Shown one piece after another: positions 8,959 through 18,845 of a stretch of 64,000 nt of DNA (its first letter is position 1; each line of letters starts with the position of its first letter). The position numbers and the translations under genes are program-made. The stretch is from Paenibacillus piri (GTDB lineage: Bacteria; Bacillota; Bacilli; Paenibacillales; NBRC-103111). Under the pieces are notes generated by a model that ran no database searches, was not told the origin of the DNA, and saw only the letters and a list, made by a program, of their open reading frames with translations. The stretch is from contig NZ_SMRT01000010.1 in the NCBI RefSeq assembly GCF_004354045.1, positions 115,580 through 179,579 on the forward strand. The letters run 5' to 3'.

Positions 8959-10505
8959 AAAAACGATGTTCATCTATCCTTTTGACTTTCCTGCTATTCA
9001 ACACTATCATAAGCGCTGCTGCCGCTGAACAAACGAACATTCACACGGAAAGCAAAAACAGTTCATTCAACGACATTTCCGGCCATTGGGCTGAACCGCA
9101 AATTACTAAAGCCGTTGCTGCCGGATTCGTAAATGGATATTCGGACGGAACCTTCAAACCGGACGCAACTGTCACCGGCGAACAATTTTTAACCATGATG
9201 GTAAAAGCATTGCGATACCCTATTGAAGCGCCGCGTTCTGGCGAATCTTGGTTCGCACCTTACAAACAAACTGCTGTAAGTCATAAGCTTTATAACGATG
9301 ACTATGTTTCCGGCTTGGACCAGCCCATTACGCGCGGCGAAATTACCGGCACCCTTGTTCGAGCTACCCAAGATTCCGTTTACAGAACATTGGTAAAAGA
9401 AGAAATGACGAAGCGATTTTCCCCTGAACATTTAGCGAACCAATATCCTTTCGAGTCCTATGAGAAGGACAAGATCAAAATTGAATCAAGCCCTTATTTT
9501 AAAGGAAATTTAATTGTTAACCCGGATAACCCGGAATCGACGATAAAACAATTGGATCAGCTTCTATCGGATATTCCCAAGCCAAAAGACAGTTTGAACT
9601 GGACTGCGGACGATTTTAAGCATACTGCTGTAATAGGCTCAGCCAAAAACGTATTATCCTATATTAATGATGGACTTAACCCAATTAAAGATTTGAATGA
9701 AAAACAAACAACACAAAACCGCATGATTTATGAAGCGGCATTACGTGGTTTATTAACCGGTACGGGTAATGGGAAGCTGTCGCTTGATTCCAAAGTTTCC
9801 CGGGCGCAAGCAGTTACTTTGGTGAACCGTGTTGCTGCATTTAATACCGGAGAACGTTTCGAAGCTGATAAATACACGGTGGGGAATGCGGAGCTGGAGT
9901 GGCACAAGACCAATCTGGTTACGTTGCTGCCGCAATATTTTAGTCATCCTGCTAATGGTGAGGATTTTCAATACGAAAAGATGATTTCAACCTCGCCTGG
10001 CGGTAAGGTCAACTGTACCGTTGAGAAATACGTAGTGGTTGATCTGGACGATCCCCAGGACCCTAATCGAAGTTTAGTTACGGATCATGATTATGGGTGG
10101 TTCAATGATACCCGCTATTTTAAACTGCAAGATGTTAGCGGCGGCTATGCCATTTTCTCTATCAATAAAGTGACCCTAACCGGTAATCCGAATGTGGCAT
10201 TTGACAAAATTCAACCTTGCAGCGCTTCTATTTACAATGAGGATTGGTATCGTACACCCAGCAATGCGCCGGATGCTCAATCGCTCAACAGAAACTATGG
10301 ATTCTCACCCTGGAATCCCAAGTATGAGCAGATTATGTCCGTTGTCGATATTGCCGGGGTAGAACTTGGAACCATAACGTATATAAATGGAAGTCTGATT
10401 CCAAAAACAATCTTAAACTCCGATCATGAATTCAAAATTCAATTTTCGCCGCTCGGGGATTGGCCCGGTTCCGTACAAAATATTTACAGCTCGAGGATGA
10501 AATAG
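8955..10505 (+). CDS. Secreted SLH-domain protein, unknown C-terminal function
   Basis: A 516-residue exported protein with a signal peptide ending near SAAAAEQ. The first SLH repeat is clear (FNDISGHWAEPQITKAV ... GYSDGTFKPDATVTGEQF). Two weaker ones follow, around ITRGEITGTLVRA and KVSRAQAVTLVNRV, the last separated by an insert of about 150 residues. From about residue 310 the protein has no family I recognise, with aromatic- and Asp-rich stretches. Start TTG 8955 follows AAGGTGG at 5-6 nt. It is monocistronic, convergent with the MFS gene. It is probably wall-attached, as the neighbouring SLH protein. Confidence 0.78.
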   Translation: MKKRCSSILLTFLLFNTIISAAAAEQTNIHTESKNSSFNDISGHWAEPQITKAVAAGFVNGYSDGTFKPDATVTGEQFLTMMVKALRYPIEAPRSGESWFAPYKQTAVSHKLYNDDYVSGLDQPITRGEITGTLVRATQDSVYRTLVKEEMTKRFSPEHLANQYPFESYEKDKIKIESSPYFKGNLIVNPDNPESTIKQLDQLLSDIPKPKDSLNWTADDFKHTAVIGSAKNVLSYINDGLNPIKDLNEKQTTQNRMIYEAALRGLLTGTGNGKLSLDSKVSRAQAVTLVNRVAAFNTGERFEADKYTVGNAELEWHKTNLVTLLPQYFSHPANGEDFQYEKMISTSPGGKVNCTVEKYVVVDLDDPQDPNRSLVTDHDYGWFNDTRYFKLQDVSGGYAIFSINKVTLTGNPNVAFDKIQPCSASIYNEDWYRTPSNAPDAQSLNRNYGFSPWNPKYEQIMSVVDIAGVELGTITYINGSLIPKTILNSDHEFKIQFSPLGDWPGSVQNIYSSRMK

Positions 10506-10540
10506 ATTTCATTTTGTGTATGGTTGCGTTGTAAATTGAC

Positions 10541-10566
10541 ATGGCGGCCAGAAGACTGGTCGCCAT
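10541..10566. terminator. Hairpin between convergent genes
   Basis: ATGGCGGCCAG and CTGGTCGCCAT form an 11-bp stem with one G-T pair around the loop AAGA. There is no clear T-run on either side, so a terminator role rests on its position between two gene ends. Confidence 0.5.
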
Positions 10567-10608
10567 GAGTGTGTTTACAAGTATTTGTGAATGTCCGGAA
10601 GCCCGTTG

Positions 10609-11976
10609 TCATTCAACGGCTTTTTGCACGTTCCCTCTGGGCATCCGTACGGTCAAAGCAAGCATCAGCACGCCGAGTACCGCGCATGTCCACGCCATGC
10701 TGTGCAGATGCGGGGTCGTAATATTTTTGCCGAAGAGCGCCGCAAGCAGGCTGGAAGAAAGAATCGTCCCGATAAACCGGGAAGTCATGAACAGTCCGGA
10801 GGCGATGCCGGTCTCTTCTTTCGTTACGAAATCATAAAGCGCCGTCTGCATGCCCAAATTGTTAAAGCCGTTGGCGATCCCGAGCACACAAAGCACAAGG
10901 GAGATCGTCACCACACTCGCCTGGTCCTGAATGAGCAGCATCTGCAAGCTTCCCCCAACGACCAAAGCCGTTCCGGCAATCAGCGGCGGCTTGGATCCGC
11001 TCCGGTCAATCCAGTGGCTGACCAGCGGCGTCACCAGCACGCTAAAGCCGGCGATCGACAACATGACAAGGCCCGTCTTCTGCGGGTCCATCATCTGCAC
11101 GCGCTGCAAGTAAGAAGGAATGCCGAACATGATCGAATAAAACGCGATATTCGTCAAAATAAACTGCGCGTAGATCAGGGTTACGTTCATATTTTTCCGT
11201 AAAAAAGCAACATTGATAAACGGCTTGCTCTGGCCGAGCTCGTACCGGTAAAGCCAGAGCGACAATCCCGCGCCGACTATGAGCTTCCACAAGCTGAACC
11301 CGTCAGCGAGCGACAAGAAAAACAGCAGCCACATAAAAATGACCGCAGAAAATAACGCCACACCCCGCCAATCCATATCGGACGCGCGTCCGGCCGCTTT
11401 CGGATCGTTCGGGAAAAGCTTCCATGCGAGCACAAAGGAGCCGGCAATAAACGGAAAGTTGCAAAGGAATATCAGAGGCCAATCTCCGTAGTGCAACAAC
11501 AATCCGCCGAATGAGGGGCCAAATGCGGCCGAGGTGCTGGAAAATATCGATACGATGCCAAGCGCCTTCGCCTGATTGGACGTGATTTGACTGCGGATGA
11601 TCCCCATGCCGGACGGAAACAAGGCCGAGCTTCCCACTGCCTGAATAATCCGAAACCCGATCAGCCAGCCGAAGTTGGGGGACAGCGGAGCGAGGCTCGA
11701 CGACAAGGTGACGAGCAGCAGCCCGAGCATAAACACCTTTTTACGGCCGAACAAATCGCTCCACTTGCCCATGAGCGGCTGGCCGATCGCGCTGGCCAAA
11801 TAATACGTGGAGATGAGCCACGATACGTCGGCAAACGTAAGCTGGAAATCCTCCTGCAACCGGGCCAAAGCGACCGAAATCATCGTCGTATTGAGCGGGT
11901 TCAGCAGGATGCCGAGCGCTACGGCAGTAATAAGCAGCATTTCTTTTCGTTTGATCGCGGTCTGATTGAGCGCCAT
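10609..11976 (-). CDS. MFS transporter, DHA2-like multidrug exporter
   Basis: A 455-residue polytopic membrane protein of the major facilitator superfamily. Motif A of the first half is WSDLFGRKKVFMLG, following PLNTTMISVALARL, which matches motif D1 of drug/H+ antiporters. SAAFGPSFGGLLL is the antiporter motif C region after helix 5. About 12-14 hydrophobic helices are present. Proton-driven export of a hydrophobic drug or metabolite is the usual role; substrate cannot be read from sequence. Start ATG 11976 has GAGGTGG 5 nt upstream. It appears to stand alone, without an adjacent regulator. Confidence 0.85.
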   Translation of the reverse strand: MALNQTAIKRKEMLLITAVALGILLNPLNTTMISVALARLQEDFQLTFADVSWLISTYYLASAIGQPLMGKWSDLFGRKKVFMLGLLLVTLSSSLAPLSPNFGWLIGFRIIQAVGSSALFPSGMGIIRSQITSNQAKALGIVSIFSSTSAAFGPSFGGLLLHYGDWPLIFLCNFPFIAGSFVLAWKLFPNDPKAAGRASDMDWRGVALFSAVIFMWLLFFLSLADGFSLWKLIVGAGLSLWLYRYELGQSKPFINVAFLRKNMNVTLIYAQFILTNIAFYSIMFGIPSYLQRVQMMDPQKTGLVMLSIAGFSVLVTPLVSHWIDRSGSKPPLIAGTALVVGGSLQMLLIQDQASVVTISLVLCVLGIANGFNNLGMQTALYDFVTKEETGIASGLFMTSRFIGTILSSSLLAALFGKNITTPHLHSMAWTCAVLGVLMLALTVRMPRGNVQKAVE

Positions 11977-12074
11977 GATGCCACCTCATTTTTCTCTCGT
12001 CCGACTCTTCCATTTAGTGCGAATTATATAGCAACTACATGCCGTTGGCAAAGCTTTTTTCAATGTGAAGGCTA

Positions 12075-12134
12075 AACGGGACTATCGAAATCAAGCCGTG
12101 GCTGCGCAGCCCGGAAACACAGCACCATATTTAG
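12075..12134 (+). pseudogene. Fragment resembling a WYL-regulator C-terminus
   Basis: Nineteen codons, NGTIEIKPWLRSPETQHHI and stop. It shares NGTxEIKPWLRS, with near-identical DNA over about 23 bp, with the WYL regulator ending at 25297 in this same window. The frame is closed immediately upstream. It probably marks the relic of a second WYL gene deleted here. Confidence 0.4.
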
Positions 12135-12178
12135 TTTAGGACATTAAAACTTGGTTGCATCTGCCAAAACGTATGAAT

Positions 12179-12210
12179 AAGCCACCTGTCCATTTGCGAA
12201 CAGGTGGCTT
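12179..12210 (-). terminator. Hairpin after the VOC gene
   Basis: AAGCCACCTGT (12179-12189) pairs perfectly with ACAGGTGGCTT (12200-12210), an 11-bp stem with a 10-nt loop. It lies 33 nt past the stop of the VOC gene. The tail is only weakly T-rich. Confidence 0.7.
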
Positions 12211-12242
12211 TGATTGTTGGCGGAGCGGAAGTCTATATGCTA

Positions 12243-12677
12243 TTACTGCAGCTGCTCCCCTGGGACATTCACTTGAAAAATAACCCCGAACTTGTCTCTT
12301 ACCATCCCGTACAAGGGGCTCCAATCCGTCTTCTGAAGGGGCATGACGACTTGTCCACCGTCTTCCAAAGCGGCGAAGATTTCTCTCGCTCTTGCTTCTT
12401 CTCTCGGATGGATGGCAATCTGAACCGTATCGCCTGGCTGAAAAGGCATGCCCGGGAACGTATCGGAGAACATGAGATCCGCGTCGCCAACTTTCAAGTG
12501 CGCATGCATAATACGGTTCTTCATGTCATCCGTCAACGGGTGATTCGGGTCCGCCGGCATATCTCCGAATGTCATGATGCCTACCAATTTCCCGCCCAGC
12601 GCTTTCTCGTAAAAATGGACCGCTTCTTTCGTGTTGCCGTCAAAATTCAAATACGGGTTCAAACTGATTGACATCAT
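12243..12677 (-). CDS. VOC-superfamily protein, PhnB-like
   Basis: A 144-residue glyoxalase/bleomycin-resistance-fold protein of the PhnB-like branch. Features are the opening LNPYLNFDGNTKEAVHFYEKALGG, the central MHAHLKVGDADLMFSD and the ending YGMVRDKFGVIFQVN. Members bind metal or small ligands and many lack an assigned reaction; none can be given here. The start has AAGGAG 7 nt upstream. It lies 57 nt behind an SRPBCC gene on the same strand, a pairing seen again at 42.8-44.9 kb in this window, and is probably co-transcribed with it. Confidence 0.82.
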   Translation of the reverse strand: MMSISLNPYLNFDGNTKEAVHFYEKALGGKLVGIMTFGDMPADPNHPLTDDMKNRIMHAHLKVGDADLMFSDTFPGMPFQPGDTVQIAIHPREEARAREIFAALEDGGQVVMPLQKTDWSPLYGMVRDKFGVIFQVNVPGEQLQ

Positions 12678-12734
12678 TCAACAGCTCCTTTGGAATAAAA
12701 TTGGACAGCCTGCTTATTAGACTGCACAAGCTTC

Positions 12735-13169
12735 TTATTCTTCTTTTGCCGTTTCCGCATATTTTTTGAAATTGTCTAAAATCGCCTGCCATCCTCCTTG
12801 CTGCATCTCGATGGCGTTGGTCTCTTCCGCTTCGAACGATTCGATGATTTGCGTATCGTTGTTTTGACGAATAAATGCGATCTTCACTTTCCTACCGTCG
12901 CCAAGCGTGTAGGAGATGCTCTCGTTAATGCTCACCTCGTCGTATACTCCGCCGAAATCAAATCCAAAGCTGCCGTCTTTGGCTTCCATTCTTGAGACGA
13001 ATTTGCCGCCAACCTTTAGATCATTCTCGGCGTAAGGCGTGTGCCAGTCATCGGAAGCCTTACTCCATTGTGTGATATGCTTTGGTTCTGTCCAATATTT
13101 CCATACGCTTTCGACGGGAGAATGAACAATCGTTTCTACTGTTATCGTTACTGGATTACCTGTTCCCAT
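12735..13169 (-). CDS. SRPBCC-family protein, AHSA1-like
   Basis: A 144-residue helix-grip fold protein. It opens with the AHSA1 pattern VTVETIVHSPVESVWKYWTEPKHITQW, has the central KVGGKFVSRMEAKDGSF and closes with GGWQAILDNFKKYAE. These proteins bind hydrophobic ligands; cellular function is usually unknown. Start ATG 13169 has AGGAGG 7 nt upstream. Probably first gene of a two-gene unit with the PhnB-like protein. Confidence 0.85.
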   Translation of the reverse strand: MGTGNPVTITVETIVHSPVESVWKYWTEPKHITQWSKASDDWHTPYAENDLKVGGKFVSRMEAKDGSFGFDFGGVYDEVSINESISYTLGDGRKVKIAFIRQNNDTQIIESFEAEETNAIEMQQGGWQAILDNFKKYAETAKEE

Positions 13170-13466
13170 AGTTTAGCCTCCTTGTAATGAACAATTTACC
13201 TATACCTATATTAACATAAAAGTGCGAGCTAAACTTATTTTCGATTGCTATTGTACACGAACTGCTACTCTCGATATTCATATGATAATCGCCTAATAGA
13301 TAGCTATGTTGCCTGAATTAGATCGCTGGCAAGGGGGCGAACAAAACTTTGTGTACTGTCGCTTGGAGGGTAAGGCATTTCACCAACTTCACACTGATAT
13401 GTATACCATAAACCTTCACTTAAAAGTTCGAGGAACCGGTTTCCACAAATCGGTAGAAAATAACTA

Positions 13467-15878
13467 TTACTCCTTAAACCGCACGCTCGTTACCTTCTTC
13501 GCATCATCAATATGCTCATGATCTAGCTTCACTTCCACGCGACCTCTTCGCCGCGCTTCACGCCATAGAAGCAGCTCTTCCTCATTCTCCAGCTTCAATT
13601 CGGATATTTCTATTGCACGGTCGAATATGTACTTTGACGTAAAGGCAATGCTCCGAACCCCATGACCACCGGGAAGAATGATTTGTTTCCTTGTCTCCCA
13701 GTCCTCGATTTCGAACACAACATAAAGCTTATCCGGAGGATTATGCTTAGAGGGAATTACCGTGATTTCGCCGCGTTTCAAAATCTTCCAATCTCTTATT
13801 CGTCCGTAGTATCTCACGCCTACGATTTCATTAGTCTTACCGAAAAACTTCTTTGATTGATAAAGCGCCACATACTCCAATTGTGTAAGGATCTTATGAT
13901 TCGTGATATTCTCGAGTGGGGTATGATAAAAATTATGCTGCAGCGCTACTTCCAACTGTTCCTCGCGGCTCATGCAACCGACCAGCACATTTTTCCCGCT
14001 GTACTTGTTATCGTAATACTCCTTCGACCCCTTTGGTCGAACAGCTCGCTCGTATGCATTCTCCGGACTGTCCAAAATAATTTCATCCAGAAACTCTTCC
14101 AACAATTTTGTTGATCCCGGCAGAAAAGGAAATGCCCCGACATTAACGGCCTTTACGCTTTTGTAAAATCGATGCTCCTTATACTTCTTTTCATCCGGGT
14201 AAGGGAACAACACATACGCCCCAAACATCGTCCGCTCGAATTGCTCCGAGTCTTTCTCTGCATAAACGATGGCGTCTCGGTAACGATGCATGGTGTTGAT
14301 GTCTCCTTCCTCCGGTCCCGGAATTCCGTCGTACTTCGTATAATAAGCAGTTCCCGGCTCCGCAGGGTTCAATCGATACTTCGCATCGAACACATACTTA
14401 TACTCCGTAGACGTTTCCACTTTCCTAAGCGTAAGGACATTATCTGGTTTTTGTGTAAGTGTCGGTCCCCGAAGTGTCTGGTTGTAATACAATTTAAAAA
14501 TTTCCCCATTATTAGGGTTGCGGTAGGTTACTGTCGACGCGGCAGATTTCTTTAGTTTAACGAAGATGCCACTATAATCTAGCTTTATAATGTCCTGTCT
14601 TACCAACTCATACTTTTTACTAAGCAACTGATGTATCTTAAGAAAACACCAATATTCATACAAGGTGGCTAGATCCTTTAATGACAACTGGAATAAGTCA
14701 TCCTGGATGGCAAGACCTTTAAGCAACATAAGGTATAACTTGTACACCTCACGATACCCCGGAGCCATCTGCATGACCAGGGAAACCGACATTTGCTTCA
14801 TGAAACCCACTTGTAGAAAGTCGAACTGAAGTACCCTTCGCACTTCCTTCTGCATGCGAGTCATCATCTGAGCCAACATGGGGTCCTCTAGCCTCTTTTG
14901 GGTCTTCAGCAATTTCTCCAAATCTTTCAGTTTCCGCTCAATGCGAATGAATACCCACCGAACGAATCGGTTTTCCTGCGTATCATAATTAACGATTCTT
15001 CGCGTGTCCAACACATGACTAGGAGCAAATCGTTCGCCTCTAACCTGAACCATTCCATTCGCTTGATCTTTGACCAACAGCTGTGGGTGTCTGCTCAAAT
15101 ATTGAAAGGTTTTATAATTGATCTTCTTTGCCCTCTCAGCTGGGACGATACGTTGGTCTTGATGCATGTTTGTATGAGGGGAGCCTTCGATCCGTTGAAC
15201 AGCCTTTATTAATTGGTCAAAAAGGTAGCGTAATATGGTGAAATATTCCGTCAAACTCTGCTGGTTCGTCTCTTTGAGACCGGTTAATTGGTACGTTTTG
15301 CGTAGGAAGTCAAACGTCAGGTTATGAATCTGATGGTTAACATCTTGTAAGATTGCATGATAATCTCTCTTGTAATCCATCTTCACAGGGAAAACTTCCA
15401 TCCTAAGCTTCAATAGAGACGAACTGTATGAACGAAGTTCCAGCTCCGTAAATCCGATCTCATTCTGAAAATTTAGATTCCCCGATAAGATATGCTTTCC
15501 TTTCGGCACAACCGCTTCGCGCAACGCGAAATTCTCATGGTAGAAAGTTAAATCTATCTCTTCCTTCTTCTCGACCAATAAACCATAGGTTTGCGTCTCG
15601 TAGAAGATTGGAAAACTAGCTTGTTTGTTCTGCCATGGCTCTAGCTCTCCCGTTTTCGGATTAAAAACAGCAATAGATAGAACCTGCAATTGTTTGGAGT
15701 ATGAAGACACATGAAGATCCGCCTGCTCCCATTCTCTCCACTCTGTTCGATGCAGCTGAAGCATATCTACCGTTGGATGGTATGGCTTTCCTTCCAAGTA
15801 AAGATCAAACAGATTGGTTTCAATGTACAGAAGGATCACGTTCTTCTTAAGAGACCCAGAATGAAGTGAATCCGTCAT
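13467..15878 (-). CDS. DUF2357 / PD-(D/E)XK nuclease, McrC-like partner of the EVE-McrB ATPase
   Basis: An 803-residue protein, the probable nuclease arm of a type IV restriction system. An N-terminal half of DUF2357 type is followed by a PD-(D/E)XK nuclease core. Pro478-Asp479 (KPDNVL) and, 18 residues on, Asp498-Ala-Lys500 (YVFDAKYRL) form the catalytic pattern. A C-terminal region from about 650 is rich in beta-like motifs. DUF2357 proteins occur next to McrB-type GTPases and are thought to replace McrC. The start overlaps the upstream ATPase gene by 32 nt, indicating translational coupling and one complex. Motor-driven cleavage of modified foreign DNA is inferred from the family. Confidence 0.82.
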   Translation of the reverse strand: MTDSLHSGSLKKNVILLYIETNLFDLYLEGKPYHPTVDMLQLHRTEWREWEQADLHVSSYSKQLQVLSIAVFNPKTGELEPWQNKQASFPIFYETQTYGLLVEKKEEIDLTFYHENFALREAVVPKGKHILSGNLNFQNEIGFTELELRSYSSSLLKLRMEVFPVKMDYKRDYHAILQDVNHQIHNLTFDFLRKTYQLTGLKETNQQSLTEYFTILRYLFDQLIKAVQRIEGSPHTNMHQDQRIVPAERAKKINYKTFQYLSRHPQLLVKDQANGMVQVRGERFAPSHVLDTRRIVNYDTQENRFVRWVFIRIERKLKDLEKLLKTQKRLEDPMLAQMMTRMQKEVRRVLQFDFLQVGFMKQMSVSLVMQMAPGYREVYKLYLMLLKGLAIQDDLFQLSLKDLATLYEYWCFLKIHQLLSKKYELVRQDIIKLDYSGIFVKLKKSAASTVTYRNPNNGEIFKLYYNQTLRGPTLTQKPDNVLTLRKVETSTEYKYVFDAKYRLNPAEPGTAYYTKYDGIPGPEEGDINTMHRYRDAIVYAEKDSEQFERTMFGAYVLFPYPDEKKYKEHRFYKSVKAVNVGAFPFLPGSTKLLEEFLDEIILDSPENAYERAVRPKGSKEYYDNKYSGKNVLVGCMSREEQLEVALQHNFYHTPLENITNHKILTQLEYVALYQSKKFFGKTNEIVGVRYYGRIRDWKILKRGEITVIPSKHNPPDKLYVVFEIEDWETRKQIILPGGHGVRSIAFTSKYIFDRAIEISELKLENEEELLLWREARRRGRVEVKLDHEHIDDAKKVTSVRFKE

Positions 15879-17994
15879 GATCTAGCCTCCGTAGCATATA
15901 GATGAGCTTCTTAGCCGATTGAGGGTATTTCACGTTATTTTCGCTTATATGCTTAGCCCATAACTGCTCGATATCTCTTTCTCCATCCACATATTCTTTG
16001 CTATTAGAGATGGATCCGCTAATTGAAAACAACAAGAATTCAATAATCACCTTTTTAACTACTGAATTATTTCCTTGTATTCGGGGTAGGATTTTCTGCA
16101 TGATCTGCATATCCATTGCCTCTTCAGGCGTCATTAAAGAAAACCGCTCGTTGTAGATCAAGTAGAAACAGATTGAATCTCTGACACGGAAACCAACATG
16201 GGCATGGATACTTTCTAGAATCGTATTGATCTTTACCAACTGACTAACCGTACTTTGGATGATATTTTTATTCTCTGCGTATGCGTCCTTTAACTGTATG
16301 TAGTTGCTAGTCAGAAACTGCGCCGTTGGGTACAGAGACTCTGATTCCTCTTCTATAGACACTGCCGCATTTTCTAAGCCTATGAAATTGTCGAGTTGGA
16401 TATGGTTGAATTCGATGGTATTTGCTCGATCCAGTACCTTTTTGCTAAAAGGATGCGTGGTTTCGTCCATGTTTACCGTGCCAATAAAGAATACATTTTC
16501 AGGAATGCCAATGTTACGACCTACTTGATCTTCAGCCACAACCGTATCTGTCACAATTCGACCTTCTTGCCAACGCTGTGTTTCTAAGATGCTCAGTAAA
16601 TCACTGAAGTAATGCTCCACCCTCGCAAGGTTCATTTCATCCAAACATATAAAATATGGCTTCTGTTGATTCTCTGGCGCGGATGCTACTTCCAGCACAT
16701 ATGTTAATTTGCCTCGACGGAACGTCCCACTGAGATCCTTGTAACCGATTAAATCGGAAGGGTCGTTCCAATCCGGTCTAACGGGTATGAGTGTAAATTG
16801 TCCATTCGCTTCTGTTGCCCCAAGGGCTTCTGCAAATTTCTGGATGAGCTTCGTTTTTCCTGTGCCGGATATCCCAGCTAGGATAACGAATGGCTTCGTC
16901 TTTAAGGATATGTAAAAGTTCTCAATCAGGAGCTCAGGGTATGTAAAGCCTTGCTGCTGAATGTAGCCTTTCACGATTTGTAGATGTGCGCTCGTTTCTT
17001 CATCGTTAAGAGTCACGAGCTCCACATCCTGCTCCACCTCTTCGACCTCGGAAAGCAGGGTGAATTCCGGCCAGGGAGTGTCCTTCGATTTATTCTGGAC
17101 AATACTTAGCCCTTGCAACGTGAACGGGAAGAGATAGCCTTGATTTACACCACCCTTTTTGTTAATCGGCCCTTTTGTAATATGAAGTTGAAGTAAATCT
17201 TGAGAGATGGCTTCTAAGGGTATCGGTGGATTCAATTCATGGTACTCGGTAACGACTAGACGTCCTGTTTCCTCCCACTGTTGATCGGGCAAACTCGCCG
17301 GCTTCGGTCTCTCGACCGCTGCTTCCTGGACCTGACTGACGGCACGTAAAGCCCCTATAGAATAATGGAGGACAATGTCATTAACCTTAACATCCTTCAT
17401 CGTTTCCCAGTGATGTTGTGTTTTTCCACCTATGTTCTTGAGCGGAGCCCACAGAACGCCCTCTTGTTTCTGAGTGTTATAAGACGTACCTTGACATACC
17501 CACCAGATAGAAGGATGATCTTCGGGGATTGGGATGTCGTTCGTGATGAATTTCAGCTCATACACAAAAGGATTGTCAGTTGCGTAAAACTCCAAGTATT
17601 CCGCGTATTGTTCTGGAACCGTGATTGGATTTTTTGTACTCGCCGCCTGGTTACGCTTATGGAACAAGTAATTGTATGAAGAGTTAAATCTGGCTATCAT
17701 GTAATCCTTAAGCTCTGAGTTTGTGTCGTACCTGATTTGCAATGCTTCTCTATTTTGCTTCCTTTGGTTGATCCGGCTTAAGTTACACTCGAACTGATTT
17801 CCTTCGGTAATAAGAAGGACTCTTTGGCTTTGCCCTAGGGGAACCTCGATATTTTGATTTGCCACGACAAAATCTTCGTGAAAGTCCATAGGGATATGTG
17901 TCCCGTATTCAAATATAGACCAATCTATTTGCTTACGTCCTATAAGGTTAGAAATGGTATCATCTTTCCACCAGCTGCGGTTTTTTTTGATCAT
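15847..17994 (-). CDS. EVE-domain McrB-like AAA+ ATPase (type IV restriction)
   Basis: A 715-residue recognition and motor subunit. An N-terminal region (1-110) of unrecognised fold contains a beta-rich block around LGQSQRVLLITEG. It is followed by an EVE/PUA-like domain (about 160-300; SIWWVCQGTSYN, WETMKDVKVNDIVLHY), a fold that reads modified bases. The AAA+ module has Walker A GISGTGKT (374-381), Walker B ICLDEMN (449-455) and the McrB-type GTVNMDETTHPF (505-516). Family members use GTP or ATP to drive a partner nuclease. Start ATG 17994 follows AGGTAGG. Being coupled to the DUF2357 nuclease, it probably targets DNA carrying modified cytosine. Confidence 0.85.
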   Translation of the reverse strand: MIKKNRSWWKDDTISNLIGRKQIDWSIFEYGTHIPMDFHEDFVVANQNIEVPLGQSQRVLLITEGNQFECNLSRINQRKQNREALQIRYDTNSELKDYMIARFNSSYNYLFHKRNQAASTKNPITVPEQYAEYLEFYATDNPFVYELKFITNDIPIPEDHPSIWWVCQGTSYNTQKQEGVLWAPLKNIGGKTQHHWETMKDVKVNDIVLHYSIGALRAVSQVQEAAVERPKPASLPDQQWEETGRLVVTEYHELNPPIPLEAISQDLLQLHITKGPINKKGGVNQGYLFPFTLQGLSIVQNKSKDTPWPEFTLLSEVEEVEQDVELVTLNDEETSAHLQIVKGYIQQQGFTYPELLIENFYISLKTKPFVILAGISGTGKTKLIQKFAEALGATEANGQFTLIPVRPDWNDPSDLIGYKDLSGTFRRGKLTYVLEVASAPENQQKPYFICLDEMNLARVEHYFSDLLSILETQRWQEGRIVTDTVVAEDQVGRNIGIPENVFFIGTVNMDETTHPFSKKVLDRANTIEFNHIQLDNFIGLENAAVSIEEESESLYPTAQFLTSNYIQLKDAYAENKNIIQSTVSQLVKINTILESIHAHVGFRVRDSICFYLIYNERFSLMTPEEAMDMQIMQKILPRIQGNNSVVKKVIIEFLLFSISGSISNSKEYVDGERDIEQLWAKHISENNVKYPQSAKKLIYMLRRLDHDGFTSFWVS

Positions 17995-18304
17995 CGGTTA
18001 CCTACCTACTGATTGTATTGTACAAACTCTAAAGATTAGCAATACAGATAAATTAAATTATAGTACATTTGCCTGAGTAAGAGCATAGTTATCGCGGGAG
18101 TTAATTTGTACTTAACCCTATTCATAAAAGAGCCCTTCCAATTCAGTTCAAGTAATGTAAAATTACGACAAATTACCTAAGCATTCGCCATCCCAACGTT
18201 AATTCCTGCAAAAGGAAAGTATTGTGCTAAAAATAAAAAAGCGATGCAGCTAGATGCATCTTTAAACGATTCGAAACAATCTATTAGATATAATGTTAAT
18301 TGCT
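17995..18304. other. AT-rich intergenic stretch
   Basis: About 310 bp upstream of the restriction genes. No coding pattern, hairpin or repeat is convincing. It should hold the promoter of the EVE-McrB gene, but I cannot assign boxes. Confidence 0.5.
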
Positions 18305-18727
18305 TCATTCTGAAAAGAAAACATGTTCGGCTCCCGTCTGTACAATGTACGGCAAAATATCCAGGGGCTTCTCAATGCTTGAACTTTTATATTCAATAAT
18401 CATACTGCTTTCATTTCCTAATCTGTTGAAGCATATTCCAGTTACCGAGAATTCCCGATTCGAATTGAAGTTGTGATTAGGCTGGTCAAAGTCAAGCCAA
18501 CCAAGATCTTTCAGTTCTTGGTATTCTTTATTACTGACTTCAATAAGCTTAAGGAATCCATCATCATATCTTGTTCTTAACAATTGAAAATTATCTTCCT
18601 GATGAAGCAAGAGATACTGCCTGTCTTTATGAAAGATGATCTTTTTGAACTTATATGCTGCTTGTCCCATGTTATCCGCCAAAATTATTGAATCTACCTT
18701 GCTTACTTTAGGAATCACTATCATCAC
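18305..18727 (-). CDS. Unrecognised 140-residue protein
   Basis: I do not recognise a family. The protein is soluble and moderately acidic, with alternating hydrophobic strands (IIFHKDRQYLLLHQ, GICFNRLGNESSMIIEYK). It has no signal peptide or membrane helix. Start is ambiguous. GTG 18727 and ATG 18724 sit directly on AGAGGTG, while GTG 18718 has a normal 8-nt spacing, so the mature protein may begin MIPKVSKV. It is transcribed divergently from the XRE regulator across an AT-rich gap containing an imperfect dyad, so it may be that regulator's target. Confidence 0.6.
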   Translation of the reverse strand: MMIVIPKVSKVDSIILADNMGQAAYKFKKIIFHKDRQYLLLHQEDNFQLLRTRYDDGFLKLIEVSNKEYQELKDLGWLDFDQPNHNFNSNREFSVTGICFNRLGNESSMIIEYKSSSIEKPLDILPYIVQTGAEHVFFSE

Positions 18728-18845
18728 CTCTGGTAATAATAATGAAATAATATCACTTTTAAGTTATTTTATCATTATTTTAAACTCTTAGTGTCATTTA
18801 ATTTTTGTATTTAATCATCTACTCTTGAATAAGGGGAGTGATCGT

